Origin: Typhlomys cinereus
Lineage: Eukaryota; Chordata; Mammalia; Rodentia; Platacanthomyidae
Reading direction: 5' to 3'
Assembly (NCBI GenBank): GCA_023101885.1
Contig: JALPQD010000006.1
Location: 15,485,585-15,549,584 of the forward strand
DNA: 64,000 bases
A model generated the notes under the pieces. The model was not told the DNA's origin. It did not search any database and saw only the letters and a program-made list of their open reading frames with translations. Positions 45,411-58,556 of this stretch are shown here, piece after piece. The translations under genes were made by a program, and so were the position numbers. Position 1 is the first letter of the stretch. Each line of letters opens with the position of its first letter.

Positions 45411-45512
45411 GCTGCTCTCTTTTGCCCATCTCTGCCACTCCTATTTTGGCCAATTTTTCCCTTCCTGGTGATTTATTGCTGATTCTGATGAAGGTCCACT
45501 CTATTTGAATTT

Positions 45513-45625
45513 GTTGTTTTGAGACTAGAGTTTCACTGTGTAGATCACACTATTTTATAACTCACTTTGTAGCCCAAGTTGACCTTAGACTCATGGCAAT
45601 CATCGTGCCTCAACCACCATGCTAG
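45513..45625 (-). mobile_element. B1 SINE, minus strand
   Basis: 'gttgttttgagactagagtt', 'tcactgtgtagatcacacta', 'gtagcccaagttgaccttag' and 'catggcaatcatcgtgcctc' followed by 'aaccaccatgct' are an inverted B1 in the expected order. Confidence 0.85.
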
Positions 45626-47344
45626 ACACGTTCTAACACATTCATTATATCCATTTACCTGTCTCCATGCCTCCTCACACCTCTAGCTTCCTTCCACATC
45701 TGTCTCTTTTTCCTCTCTATCTTCTTTTTCTTTTCTTCATCTCTTACAGGAACATATATGCCTACACAGCATATTCAAACACAAAGAGCTCTCCTGACTT
45801 CTCTCTGGCCCTGTGCAGTGATGGACACTCCAAAAATTCTGCTCAGCATGCTGAAATGTTGATGTAGACATGAGAAGCTCTTCACCTGCAATGCTAATTA
45901 ATCACAAACAAGTTATTTTCAAGGTAGGAGTGCTGGCACTGGTGCCTGGACAGGAGAGACTGTGATTCTCTGCTCAGAAGGCAAAGAAGTTCCCCTCAGA
46001 TTGCTAGCTAGGTGGCAGTGTTAACCCACTCACAGGCGCACACCTAAGACTTGCCAAGTCACACATACAATTTGTTTTGAGTGAGATGCACATAAAAGTG
46101 GAGAGCTCATAGAAATGGGCAGAAGCCAGAAAAATAAGTTGCCGTGACTGTCCATGAAGGAGTTCATAAACATGGAAAGCCGGAGTCACTTTTTAATGGG
46201 ATCCAGCCAAAGACAGCTGATATTTTAAGACTCTGCTTTGTGATTTCAGCATCAAAAATTCAAAGGAACACTGTCTTTTGAAAATATGACACTGGTACCA
46301 AAATACCACAGATGCTCAATATTTTTCCTTTTCCCCTTGAATTTCCCATCTGAAGAAATGTGATCAGTATGCATAGCATCCAGTGAACATGAACAACGAG
46401 CATTTCTGTGACTGTGAAGGACTTTAACCAACAGTTGCATTTGCCTTTCTCCACATGGTCAAGTGATCAAGAGACAATTGTTCCAATAGTCTATGAGAGA
46501 CAGCTATCTTTTCCCTTTTACATGCTAATCAATTGCCCAGAATTTTGGATTTTCTCATGAAAATACCACTCACATCACAATGTGCCTTGCTTCTCACTTG
46601 ATTCAATGCCTTATTTTACTTTGGCAGACTACTAATGAACAAAGTTCAGTTATTCACCCCCACATATTCATCACAGACATGGTTTCCCAATCAAATGTCT
46701 GAGCTTGTCCTTGCGAGACTAGAATTGATTCCACTCACATGAAGAGCCAAATATGCATATGTTAGTGGGGTTATAAGGGCTTTAATGGCTCATTCTTGCT
46801 ATTTCCCATTTTTCTTCTGCCAGCCCTTTTATTTTAAAGTGTGCATTGAGACTCTCCCAATCCCTTGGAATTCTCTGCTCCAGATATATGCTTTATTTCT
46901 TTATGCATCAGATAAACACTATTCATCAATCACTACCATAGTGCAAAAACCCACAATAAATGTCACCTCTTCAACCACAGTTTTCTAGCTTCTAAAGTCC
47001 AGTTAAATGTCTTGTCCTCTAGTGCTTGCAGTTAAATAAGTGTCAGGATATAGACACAAACTATACACCTTCATATAAAATACTGACATGGCTTATTACA
47101 AATACTACTTTACCTATCTGTCTCCTTCAGTGAACTGCAAGCACCTTAAAATCAACTTTGCTAGCTTAGTCATATGCTGATTTCCAAAGTCTACTTCCAG
47201 AGAACTAAGCCATGAGATTGTTTCTATAAAAGGCTGGAGAAAAACAAAAGGTGGACTTCTGTCTTATATGACTGGTCTCAAAGATATATCTACATATTAG
47301 TTTTGCTAATAGAATTTTACTAAGGAAAGTGCAATGGATAACAT
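45626..47344. other. Unassigned intergenic sequence
   Basis: About 1.7 kb. The minus-strand ORFs at 46004-46454 and the plus-strand ORF at 46785-46988 carry no recognisable domain. Confidence 0.5.
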
Positions 47345-47628
47345 TTTAAAATATTTTTATTATTTTTAATTTTTGTATGTGTGTCTCTGTGTTTGTATGT
47401 CTGTGTGTATCAAGGGTGCTGTGTGTGCCTGTGTAGGCTCAAAAGTGACTTTGGGAATCAACCTGGATTGTGCTTGCTTTGGAGTTTCCCAGGCTATATC
47501 TTCCAGTACCAGAAATATAGGCCATCACCATTTCCACCTGGCACTTTTACATGATATCTGGGATCTGAACTCAGGACCTTCTGTTTACAAGGCAGAGACT
47601 TAATCCCTGTGTCAGCTCTCTAGCCCAT
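47345..47628 (-). mobile_element. CA-tailed tRNA-derived SINE, minus strand
   Basis: An A-rich/CA tail inverted (TTTTTATT and GT-rich, 47349-47408), 'ctttggagtttcccaggcta', 'catttccacctggcactttt', 'gatctgaactcaggaccttc' and 'cagagacttaatccctgtgt' give the family in reverse. The 76-aa ORF at 47373-47603 is a shadow. Confidence 0.88.
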
Positions 47629-47851
47629 GAGTGGCATTTTTTTAGCAGGGACATATGCATTGAGGAACCAGTAATAAAAGTCTGTGATATCAGCTCTTTT
47701 GAGACTATGTCTGCAGAACACATTCATATTGTGGAATTAATATAAAAGCATAATAGTTTTTTCTATCTTATAAAAAACTGATTTTTTAGTGACACTGTTT
47801 TAAAAATATTTCCAAATGTTTTGAAAACTCTTTCATTTGTAAAACATAGAA

Positions 47852-48170
47852 AGCAATTGGGGATATGGCTTCATGGGCAAAGCACTTTTCACCTAAGCAT
47901 GCCCAAGCATGAGGACCCAGGTTTGGATTCTTAGTGTCCACATTAAAACCAGGAGACAGCAAATCCAAAAAAATCTTGTCTATGGATAGTATAGAGTATA
48001 TAACAGTAAACACACCCCAAAAGAGGTAAAAAGTGAGGACCCACACCTGAAGCTGTCCTTTAACCTTCAAACATGTGGCGTGGCATGGACATATTCCACA
48101 CTCACATAACTGAATGTGCACATGAACACACATCGTATACACTTACATTATATACACTACATACCAAAAA
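47852..48170 (+). mobile_element. B4-like tRNA-derived SINE
   Basis: 'gcaattggggatatggcttc', 'gcatgaggacccaggtttgg', 'attcttagtgtccacatta' and, later, 'cctgaagctgtcctttaacc' with 'ttcaaacatgtggcgtggca' match the head and tail of the B4/B3-like group. An A-rich end lies at 48163-48178. Confidence 0.7.
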
Positions 48171-48424
48171 AATAAAATCCCCTAAGTATAGGAAGCTATT
48201 CTAAGTAAAGTTAAAGTTAAAAAAATTCAGAAGATTTGCGGAGTTAATAGTTTCATTGCTAAATGACCATTTTGATGATATCATTGTGAGATGTTATGTA
48301 GTAATCCACAATTGAAGCAGAAAGTTCTCATTCTCTGGAAACTTATACAAACTGGAGTGTAGGCAAGTAGTCTCAACTTGAGACAGTTTTTAGTGTAAGA
48401 GGTGTGAATGAGTTAAATACCCAC

Positions 48425-48930
48425 ATTTGTGTACATATACCCAGGCTTGTATGTGTGTGTGTGACTATGAATGTGTGTGAACATGTATATGTATAATGAA
48501 CACATATGCATATTCATGCATATATATATGAATGTTCCTGTGCATGATGCATATTTGTGTGTGTATGTTTGTGTGAGTGCCTGCTTGTTTGCACATGTAT
48601 TTTGTTTTATATGTGTGCTTATGTGTATATGCACATATTTGCATGTGTGACTGGTATGTATGCATAGATAAAAGACAACCTCAGGTGTCAGGTCTCACCT
48701 CCCCACCTTGTTTGAGGCAGGGTAGCTTAACCACTGTGTAAATCAGGCTAGATGGCCCATGAAATGCTGGATTCTCCTGTTTCTGCCTCTCATTTCCTAT
48801 GGATGCGGGGGATTTCAGAAACTTGTGTTTCTGTGTCTTGCTTTTATGAGTATTCATGGGACTCAAACTCAGTTTGTCAGGCTTATACATCAAGCAATTT
48901 TATGCATTGAGTCATTTCCTCAGCCTAAGA
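48425..48930 (-). mobile_element. B4-like SINE, minus strand, with expanded GT-rich tail
   Basis: GT/AT-rich sequence at 48440-48665 is the expanded inverted tail. 'ccttgtttgaggcagggtag', 'atcaggctagatggcccatg', 'tctcctgtttctgcctctca' and 'ggactcaaactcagtttgtc' followed by 'attgagtcatttcctcagcc' are the inverted body and head. The minus-strand ORFs at 48413-48893 are shadows. Confidence 0.72.
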
Positions 48931-51900
48931 TATTTATTTTGTCAGTGCCTGGAGATGTTTATCTATCACAACTGCTTCTGTTTAGATCTAGAGAGCAGAT
49001 CAAGAGATACTGCAGATACTTTGTCATGCACTAGAAGGATACTAGGACACAAATTTTTCAGTCAAGCATGTCAATATTGCCTAGATTACTATGGATACTT
49101 TGTCTGAGACAATAAACTTATCATACATGAGTGCTACATACACATGATACATATTATATGCTATCCAAATACAATAATGCCTGAAATTGACATGTGCTGT
49201 AAAGTACAAAAAATACAGGATATGGAACAGTGAAAGACATTTTGGAGAAGTTCCTGGGCTTATCACAAGAACTTCTCTGATAAGGTGCCATCAAAGTACA
49301 GCCAGGAATGAATTGAAGGAAGTTGTCCATGGGTAGACAGAATCAACATAACTGTAAATATTAAGTTGCTAACACAGATATTGTGGATTAGGATGGATTT
49401 AGTATGTGTGATAAATAAAACGTCATGTTAGGAGCAGAAGAACTGAGAGAAAAGTTTTAGAATGAAATTCTGCATGATGCTGAAGCAAGACCACAAAAGT
49501 CACCCTGAGTTATGGATCAATGCTTGCTTCAGTTCTGAAGAAGGATAACCACTGAATTTTCTTTTTTCAGAGGCATAGAATGATATAATTTAATGTCTAA
49601 TATACAATGCTGCTGTGCATGTGAAGAAAGACTTCAGAAAATGAAGGGGGAAAGAATAAGACTCTGTGATGTTGTATCCTGAGAGATCATGATGATTGGT
49701 ACCATGGCGCCATACAGACACACAAAAGGTTGGATTCTGGGCATATAGTGAGAAAAATCAGATCTGGTGGTGAGTAAAATCTGATGTAAGAGAAAGAGAG
49801 GAGTCATGTTTGTTTGAGAGATTTTGGACAGAGTAAACATTTAATAAATTGGAGACACAAAGGAAGATTTCTAGAGACAAAAGTTCAGAATGATTTTTGT
49901 AAGACAGACACATCAGTTGAATAAACAACCTGAGTTCAGATAAAGGCTGATGATACACTGTTGAAAGTATGAACTCTACAGTCCTAGTTGACATAAGGTC
50001 ATCCAAAAAGTGAGTATAGATAAGCAAGGAAAAATGTTCTGAAACCTAAGAAAGGTCAGCATTTTGGAGAGCATACAGCCAGCTTAACTGCAAAGGATGA
50101 CTGAAGAAGGTAACAGAACACCAAATTCATAAGACAAAGAGTTCTGAAAACAGCACTAACAAAGAACATCTAGCTCTCTTGATAGTTTGAGATAATAGTA
50201 ACTGAGAATGTACTGTCAAATATGGTGAAGTTGCAATCATTACTGACCAGCATAAAACAGAAGCAAAAACCAGAATGGAATTACCCCAGAGAGAACATAT
50301 ATTGCTTAAGCGGAAAAAGAACATGATGAAATGTTGATAATAAAAATATAAGAGAATGAAACACATAAAATAACATTTAACAAGGGATGACCATTGACTA
50401 GGGAAAGGGCAGAGAGGCAGGTGAAACAGAATGGTTATGTTGCCTTCTTGAGAGCTTGTTTGGAGATTTTAGCAGAGTAATTCAACCACTCACATAACCT
50501 TAGGGGAAGGTCTTCATCTTTCTCCCAGGAACCACCTTAGGGGACACATGGAATGCTGAGTGAGGAAGGGGACATTCACCTAGCCAGCCAGATCAGCTGA
50601 ATTAATCCTGGTGATTAATGATGGGGTGACAGATACTGTGTAGTATCTTCACCTTCACATCCACTGCTGTAATTATTAAATTGTAATACTATGTGTCATC
50701 ATGCAAATCTTTTCAGTTATTTTGAAGGAACTGAATTAAGCAACCAAAACTTAAAAGTGGAATTAACTGCATAGAGTCAATATATTTCACTTTTGAACAG
50801 TTTGAAGGAAATGGAGGAAGAGGCATAGTGCTACAGAATTAACTTCTTTTTGTCTTTTTAGCTTAAAATAAGTGGAGTTTCTCAGTAGTTGGTGATAGTA
50901 TAAAAGGTATACAAGGACTAATAGAATTAGGACTTCTTGTTCTGGAATTCTGACGAAGTACTGTTGAAATTCACTCTTTCTACCTTTCATCTCTGTAGTC
51001 CTTAGACTTTCTGCTCTAGTTGAACACATTCCCCAAGATGGTAACTCCCAGCTAGATTCACATCCTCCCATTAGTGAACATGGTATAAATAGAGATAAGT
51101 CCTTGCTACTAATACTTGTGTATTATTCCCTGCAGTAATTTTGAAAAATCTTGGGTGAAGAGTCCTCACCAATTGGCAAACCTATATTGCCTGTCTGCAT
51201 CTGTGACTGAGCAATGGCATACATCATGTGTCAGGCAGCCAAATGTATGAGTCATCCAGTCCACTATAAATATTAATGATTTCTAGGAACTAAACTAAAA
51301 CTCAGCTTTGGAAATACTACAGAGTCATTAGAGATACAGCAGGGTAATGAGAAGGAAACATGTCTGTTCTTAATGATACATGGCAAAATTTGCCTTTCAA
51401 AGATGTCTAGTGGGACTTTTGTATTTCAGGATGTACTCTAATTCCATGCATGTAACCGGCTGCATGTAAAATAGTGTACACAAAATTGTGACCATTCTGA
51501 AATACACAGATCTTTTGGTTTTTGTCAGTATTCTCTAACAATATTGTTGAAACATAATTCACTTATAATTTGCATTGTACTAGATATTGTAAGCAATCTA
51601 AAAATGACTTAATGTGCATGTGAATGTATGCATATGATATATACAAATACTTGTGTCATTTTCCACAAAGAATTTAAGCAACAATGGTTATCAAAATTCT
51701 GGACTTCTGGGAAACTCATGTAACCACTCTGCCATGGGGTACCAAAGATGGTATATCATGGTGAGTTTTGTTTTGCTTTATCCTGAGAAAGGGGAATAGG
51801 AAATAAACGTGAAGTTTTTTTTCAGTATTGGAAACTTAGGTTCATGTAAGAAAATGTCACAGACAAAGACATGCATTTTGAAAAGACTGCAGATAGTGGG

Positions 51901-52483
51901 AAAGCTATTTTGGAATGTGAGCATCTAAGAAAAATGACATCGATACTTTGAGAAGAACCAAGGCTTTATTTTGAGCCACAATTTAAATGACTATATGCAG
52001 GGATATTGCAGAAAGATGTCTTTATTCAAAAAGAAAAAATACATGTGTGTGCATATGCATATGCTTATAGATTGATAAGGAAGAAAACAATCCATCTAAC
52101 ACTGTTTTTTATTTGAGTGTTGTTTAGTGCCATGTGAATTCTGATTAATTATTGATACAAGTGGGAAAATGATTTCCCTTGTAAAGAAAGTAGGCCCTAA
52201 GAGCTTTTGAAGTTCTCTACAAGCAAAGTGGTATCTTTTATCTCAAATTGTAAGTTGACACATTTTAGTATTATTATACATTTATAATGATGGCATGGGA
52301 TATATATGATTGGTTTCCTTTAAGGAATAGTCTACTAGAGCAGGTATATTGCCGAGTTCCCTGCTTCATAATTGGCAAGATTTGTAGCAACTGGAGGCTT
52401 CCTGAAAATAACTTTTAGAACTCCCTGTCTCTACCTTTATTAATCTTGCTCCAATTCATTTTCTTGCCATCTCTTAGCCAGTA
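48931..52483. other. Longest unassigned stretch (3.5 kb)
   Basis: No repeat family, microsatellite or gene that I recognise. ORFs up to 94 aa (50787-51071 minus) have no domain and no Kozak-plus-conservation argument. Confidence 0.5.
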
Positions 52484-52884
52484 TCATAGATATAGGTGTT
52501 AACATTAATGTTTGGGGGTTTGAGCTCTGGGCACATTTGTAGAGAACTGGTAGTAAAATTAAGTCGAGAGCGAATTTGCATTGTCTAGTGGATGGGGAAG
52601 ACCTAGCTTGTGGTGGGTGGGATTAGTCTGGGGTAAGTGAATAAAATGGCAGGAACTGTTTGTGTATACTTGGCTAGACATGCTGATCTGGCAAATAAGG
52701 ATTGTCCCTAAGGTCTCAGCCATTAAATGAATATTATGTGGTCAGTTTTCTAGGTCCCTCTGATGTTGGTAGAAGCTCTTCTGTTAAACTGTACTAACAG
52801 GACACTGAAAAGAGAATAAACCTCTTGCTCCCTTAAGCTGTCTGGTAGTAATTCATCAGCAACATCGCAGGTGAACTCCAACAC
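52484..52884 (+). mobile_element. LTR-like repeat, family X, plus-strand copy
   Basis: 'tatcatagatataggtgtta', 'ggtttgagctctgggcacat', 'ttgtagagaactggtagtaa', 'gtggtgggtgggattagtct', 'gtgaataaaatggcag', an AATAAA (52815-52820), 'ctcccttaagctgtctgg' and 'tcagcaacatcgcaggtgaa'. The same ordered blocks recur inverted at 58557-58954. The layout, with AATAAA near the 3' end, fits a solo MaLR-like LTR. Confidence 0.75.
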
Positions 52885-54252
52885 CCAGTTTCCTCACCAC
52901 TTCATCCACAAGTGGTTTCTCATCTAGCACATTCCATTTCATCAGAACTTTAGGAAGTGGTAAACAACAACCACAGGACAAACAGAAATATACCCATACT
53001 ACCTGAAAGGGAAGACAGACTCAACCACCAATGAAAATTGAAGTGGTTTGATTGAACAAGAATAGTCTCCAAATGTGAGCTGCAAATGCCTGTGATATTG
53101 CCCACATGTCACAGTTTTGAGTTGCAAACATTAGACACTAGATTTATTCCAAGATCAGTGAATCAAACAAGTGATGCCAATGGTATAAGCAGAAAACAGA
53201 ATGGTCTACAGCTTCCGGCGTCGGCAGGCATTGCTTCCTTGCACACACACGACAGGTGCTCTCTGAAAGTGGGCTGATGGCCTTGCCACTTGCCTTGTAA
53301 ACAATTATTACAGAAACTCCTTTTAGTTTCCCTAGACCCTTCCTGTGGTTCTCTCTGTGAAAACCTTCATTAAATGCCAAAGGCTGTAGGCTAATATATC
53401 TGGCTTCTGTCCTTTGTAAAATTCTTCTGTTTATTTTTTCCAAGCCTATGGCTTCAGTAATAACACCAGACTGGCGGATGAGATGTGAGGGGGAGGAGAA
53501 GTGAAACTACCAAAAGGTCACAAAATTTAAGCCATGTGGGGCTTTTTATTGTTATTTTTGAAGTGTGTTTAGCACAGAGACAAATTGTACATTTACCACA
53601 AGTCACCAGGACCTAACGAGCTCCTAATGTGTCCCATACTTCAAGGTTTTTCAGAGCAGACCAGTAACTTAGCAACCACAGCTAAACCTTGACAGGAATA
53701 ATCATTATTTGTGTTGCGGCTTCAGGCATCCCCACTGCAGGTTTCTTTTTCCTTTTTCCTTTCCTGTTGCTTTTTTAAAAGGATCCCAGAACAAGGAAGA
53801 AGAGCAAGGTTGGGAAGGGCGAGTTTTTTTCCTGTTGCTGAGGCCATAAATGGCATGATTGATCATGATATCATAATTCTACGAACAATAAATTCTAGTA
53901 ATTCTAAAATTACTTCTTTCCCAATGCTTAATGAAAGGATTGAGAAGGTCAAGGTCTTCATGTTGGGTGAACTCCAGGATGTGCTTAATATGAGCTCGAA
54001 ATGAATGGATTGTTAGATTTATGAATTTACCCCTTGTCCATATAGAAATTCAGATGTCAACATGAAATTGTTCAATGCACAAAAGGATTTAGAGTTGTCA
54101 AGATATACATTTGCAATATATAGAAATTTGCAACCAAACTCACTATGGCAAGTTACAGGACTGGTAATGAACCTATCTTTCTGTTTGTTATCTTCATTAC
54201 CAAATTAAAAAGAACATAACCTATTCATTATTATGGTCCTCCTTTCCTTCAT
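52885..54252. other. Unassigned intergenic sequence
   Basis: No gene is recognised. ORFs at 53086-53443 and 53711-54004 lack domains and lie in ordinary AT-rich DNA. Confidence 0.45.
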
Positions 54253-54279
54253 ATTGTCATGAAAACTTTTCATGACAAT
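54253..54279. repeat. Near-perfect palindrome (13-bp arms, 1-bp centre)
   Basis: 'attgtcatgaaaa', C, 'ttttcatgacaat'. The arms are perfectly complementary. No adjacent gene gives it a function. Confidence 0.92.
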
Positions 54280-57200
54280 AAATAAGATGTCTAAGATAGT
54301 ATTTGTGTTGGATAAGCTGTATGAAAATTGAAGATTTCTGAAGAACTTTTTGGGTGCTATCATGAACATTCATACTATTTGTGGTTTCTGCAGATGTGAA
54401 CAAGTCAAATGACTGTGAGGAAGCTTGGAGGGATCAATACTATCAGAGAGGTTGTGATAATGAGGAGAAGGCTTATTAAACATATCAATTTCTTCTCATT
54501 TCATAAGTTGATCTATAGCCAACACAAGTGCAAGTCTAGGGAGTTCAGAAAACAAAAGAGAAAATGCTGCATTTTTATTTGGATTTTGTCAAGGTCAAAA
54601 AATACAAAGAATTTCTTAGTCTTAGTCTGCATCTGTTTTGAAAATGCAAATAAGAGGAGATGTAAGAATTTATAATCAAAAAGCAATCTTCCTCACTCTG
54701 CTATTTAACACCCATGTGACTATAGGCTACAGCCTAGCACATTAGATCTCAGAACAACCCTTAAGTCAGGATAATGGGAGAAGCTATAAATGACCATCTA
54801 AGAGATGACCAATGTATTCCTTTCCTTTTCTTCTATAAAGAGAATTATTATAATTATTTTCACAAGTACTCATGGGATCTTGATAGTTAATCAATTCTAA
54901 CTTCTGTAATAAGAATTTAAAGAATGTTTTCTAAATTTGATTTATAAAAATTGATCATATTCTTGTGAAAAATTAAGCATTTATAACTGTTTATCATCTG
55001 ATTTTCATGTGTATAACATTTGGAGTAATCTCTTTCGTGCCTTAAGAGTATATGTGTGATGGTTAATAGCTGTAAATAGTTGATTAGTGGAACTTTTATT
55101 TCCTTTTGAGCAGAGTATATATTTGTACATGATATAGATAATGGATAAAAGATGAGCTTAATGGAAGGTAATAGACAGACAACAGAAATCTTTTATGACT
55201 CTTAGTATATGTCTCTTGTATGAAGCAGGGGAGGTAAGTTGGATGCAGAGAGAAAACAGATTTTTTTTAAGATACAAAGAGAACCCCTAAGGAACTTCGA
55301 GATCAAACATTAGTACAAGAGCAGGGGACCTCAGCCACAATTTTTCTGTACTCTGAACATGTTTACTTGTTCATACCCTCTGTTTACGTGGCTCAAACTA
55401 TATTTTTGAGTAGCAGTCCTTCCTGTTCCCTCTGGCAAGTACCACAGTTGTCTGCACAAAATCTTGTGCACTTTGTGACTTGGGAGGTACCATTCACATA
55501 AATTGTGCTTTGGTTGGTGCCCCTGAAATATGAAATGTGATGTACTAGTAGATTCTTTCACTTTTCACAAATATTTCTGATTTACATAAAAATAGTTTCT
55601 TTTTTGAGAAAGGCTTAGAGAGTTGTTCATATGTATCTGGTGGGCTGTGAGCAATGGCAGACTGGACTCAACATCACAATGTCTGCGCTGTCTCCATCAG
55701 TGTCATAATGACACCCTGCTGCACACTGGAAGGAAAAGAGCTAAACAGAAGCAAGTGCTCGCTGGATGAATACTGGAAACCAGCGAAAGAGTTGAGTACT
55801 GAACCTGGTGTAATTATTTCTCAGGTTATCTATACTCCAAAATACAATACAAGAACAACATTGAGAGTACTAAATGGAGCCAGTGAAGAAAGAGAGTATA
55901 CATTGGAAGGAAGTCTTCAAAGATTGGAGCTGATTTAAATGTTCCCAGTTTTAGCTCAGTGGGAAAAGAAAAAACTTTGCGTTCCATTAAAAGGTGTTTA
56001 ACACTCCCCAACTCAGGATGTTGCAGATAGCAAGCTAAGAGAATACAAAGAGTCAGAATATGCTGCTGTCTGCTTGTCTGTCTTCTTTGATTTTCTTTTA
56101 CCCAGGGAAAATTATGAGATAACAGAAATATTCTTTCTTCTCTTATATTTACTGGGAAATAAAACAAAATGTGTGAGGAATTTGCCATGAATTTTTATGA
56201 GAGGAAGTCAATATATTTATCCCTTGGGTTGAAAAGGTTTGCTATGGTTACCACCCATAAGTTATCAGTCAAAAAATGAGATTAGCCTTGGTTGATGGTC
56301 CTCCAAGATAAACCTTCAGTCATATTCATTCACAATAAATGGGCCTAAATGCTGTTTATATGAATACCTTTTATGTTTATGAGCTTTAGAGAAAAAAAGT
56401 TTAAGGAAGTCAGACAATAATCATAACAAAGTAAAAGTAATTGTGTATTTTCACTGACAGCAAGAGAAACTCTATTCAGAGGAAAGCATCCCCAAATGCA
56501 TAGTAAGTCACAATAAAGACAGTTTAATTCAATGGTGTGACCTGCAATATGTTTTGTGGTACTGTCAACGTCCACTTCTTGGTCTTTGTGTCAGCAACAT
56601 GAAAGTATTGGGATTCGGGTGAAATGGTCCTCTCCCTTTGACTGCAGCCACCTGGGTTTAAACATCTTGTTCCATTTAAATTGAAATCCGCAAGAATTGG
56701 GAGTATGCTGGACTATTTTTCTGAATGCCTGGATTTGGTCTTGACTGTACTATTTTGATGCCCTTTAACTTTTAGTAAGTAAATTTATGTTCTTGAATCA
56801 TAGCCTTACAATGTATCACATAGAAGTCTAAGTGACTAGAGAGAATCTTTCAGGTGCAAGTGCATGAATACCAGCAGGATGTTTTCCAACATATAGGATT
56901 GGAGAGTTGGTGTTACTGAATGACAATATGGCACAGTCTGCCTGGACCACATGCTTATTTTGTCTCAGACACATACTGGCAATCTTTCTGACAGTCTGTT
57001 TCTTGAGGCCCTGACTTTCTGGCTTCCTGGAAGTTTAACTAGTGAGTAGCATCGACTGGCTATAGAAAGAAGGAAACCAAGAAATGCTCAACTACTTCCT
57101 TAATTTGCTGTCAGCTTTCAGCAGTGTCTAGCTGTAGCTTTGGCTCATTAGGAAAACTCTTCTCCCTGATTCCACCTTCCATAGAGCAGGGAAGAAGAGA

Positions 57201-57469
57201 AGTCACAGCATCACTGGAAGGTTCAGCTCATGAAATTCCATCAACTTGCCTTGTCACTCCAGTTCAAGCCACATTTTCACTGTGTTATTATGTAGTTGGT
57301 TTTATCATCATGTTTAATCCTTTTGCTTTATTCCAGGCATTCAGTTTCCTACAAGAGAACTACTAGAGAGATTTCTAGCTTTTGACCACACCAAGTGTTG
57401 CAAAATAGAATGATTATGATTTCAGATAAACAAAAGAATAAATTTTATAGGAAAAAGAATGATAGGTTT
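54280..57469. other. Unassigned intergenic sequence
   Basis: About 3.2 kb. The ORFs at 55654-55938 (94 aa plus) and 55826-56188 (120 aa minus) overlap on opposite strands. They show no signal peptide, domain or repeat origin that I can identify. Confidence 0.5.
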
Positions 57470-57650
57470 GGATTCCTTATCTGCCAATTAGCTAGCTAAA
57501 TGCTTGTGGGAGATAGTTATTTAATCTCTTTAATCAAAGTTATAGAACTAATAATACTTATGCTGCAAGATGTTTCTAAGGATTATGTGAGAAAACACAT
57601 GTGAAATGGTGTCTGGCACATGTTAAGTATCCAATAAATGTTAATTTCTT
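57470..57650 (+). mobile_element. MIR SINE
   Basis: 'ttatttaatctctttaatca', 'actaataatacttatgctgc', 'ggattatgtgagaaaacaca' and 'ggtgtctggcacatgttaag' with 'tatccaataaatgttaattt' are the MIR core and 3' end in order. Confidence 0.9.
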
Positions 57651-58004
57651 TCCTCTTATTCACTATTCACAAAGAGAGAAAAGGACCCTCTTAAAATAAT
57701 TATAAAGCAATACAAAACTACACACAAGGAAGGAAGGAAGTGCCAAAATATTAAAAATAATACTATCAACTCTTCAAAGGAACTACAACCTTACACTATA
57801 TTCTAGAGTTTTCGCTCTGCTTTGAATTTGCTCATATTACTTAACTAGGAATTCCATGACTAAATGCTGTTAGAATGGCTGCTCAAACAACAAGTTACTT
57901 TGATTTACTTCAGGAAGCTAGATGTGCATGATCAGCATGTCAACTAATTTAGTTTCAGATGAGACCCTCTCCCTGACTCATACATGGTCACCTACATGTT
58001 ATGT

Positions 58005-58008
<4 letters not shown>

Positions 58009-58040
<32 letters not shown>
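58009..58040. repeat. (CT)n microsatellite
   Basis: An uninterrupted CT run of about 16 units. Confidence 0.97.
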
Positions 58041-58043
<3 letters not shown>

Positions 58044-58196
58044 TTTCTAAAGGCACCAATCTTGCATGATAACATTCCTCTTCATAAGTTCATTAACTTT
58101 CACCTGTTTAATGCTCTCATCCACAAATATGACCACACTGGATTTATGGCTTTGAGAGGTGATTTGGAGGGAATACAGACATTCAGCCCATAATAC
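58041..58196 (-). mobile_element. MLT1-like LTR fragment, minus strand
   Basis: 'taaaggcaccaatcttgcat', 'ggctttgagaggtgatttgg' and 'acagacattcagcccataat' match the inverted 5' half of a common mammalian MaLR LTR ('...acattcagtccataaca'). Confidence 0.65.
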
Positions 58197-58556
58197 TATA
58201 CTATGTACTTTCATGGTGCTATGAACTGAAACAACCTAACCCTTTTAAAAGAACCAATAGATTTGGCTTGTAATATCATTTTATCAATACTTGTGAAATA
58301 AAATTTTCTGAACATTTAAAAAAATTCATCTTCCATGAAATCAATGTGTTCTAGCTTAATAAATCATTTTTAATTAGAAAAAATGTACTGCTAGATATCG
58401 CATGTTGAAAATAATGTCTCTGTTCCCTACTTCCCCTCCCTTTTCTCACCTGTCTTTACTTCTTTTTGTTCCTTTTATTTTCTTAGGCACTTTTACTTGT
58501 GGGTTTATTCTATATATACATACATGACTTCATGTAACTTCTAAGAACCATGGTAA

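Noticed and set aside
45015..45482. A 155-aa ORF, the longest that is not low complexity after ORF2
   Set aside because: It crosses a GA-rich tract and an ORR1-like LTR. It has no domain and no independent support.
48425..48665. Independent GT-rich regulatory element
   Set aside because: It is best explained as the expanded tail of the adjacent minus-strand SINE.
55654..56188. 94-aa plus-strand and 120-aa minus-strand ORFs
   Set aside because: They overlap on opposite strands, have no recognisable domain and match the length expected by chance in 64 kb.
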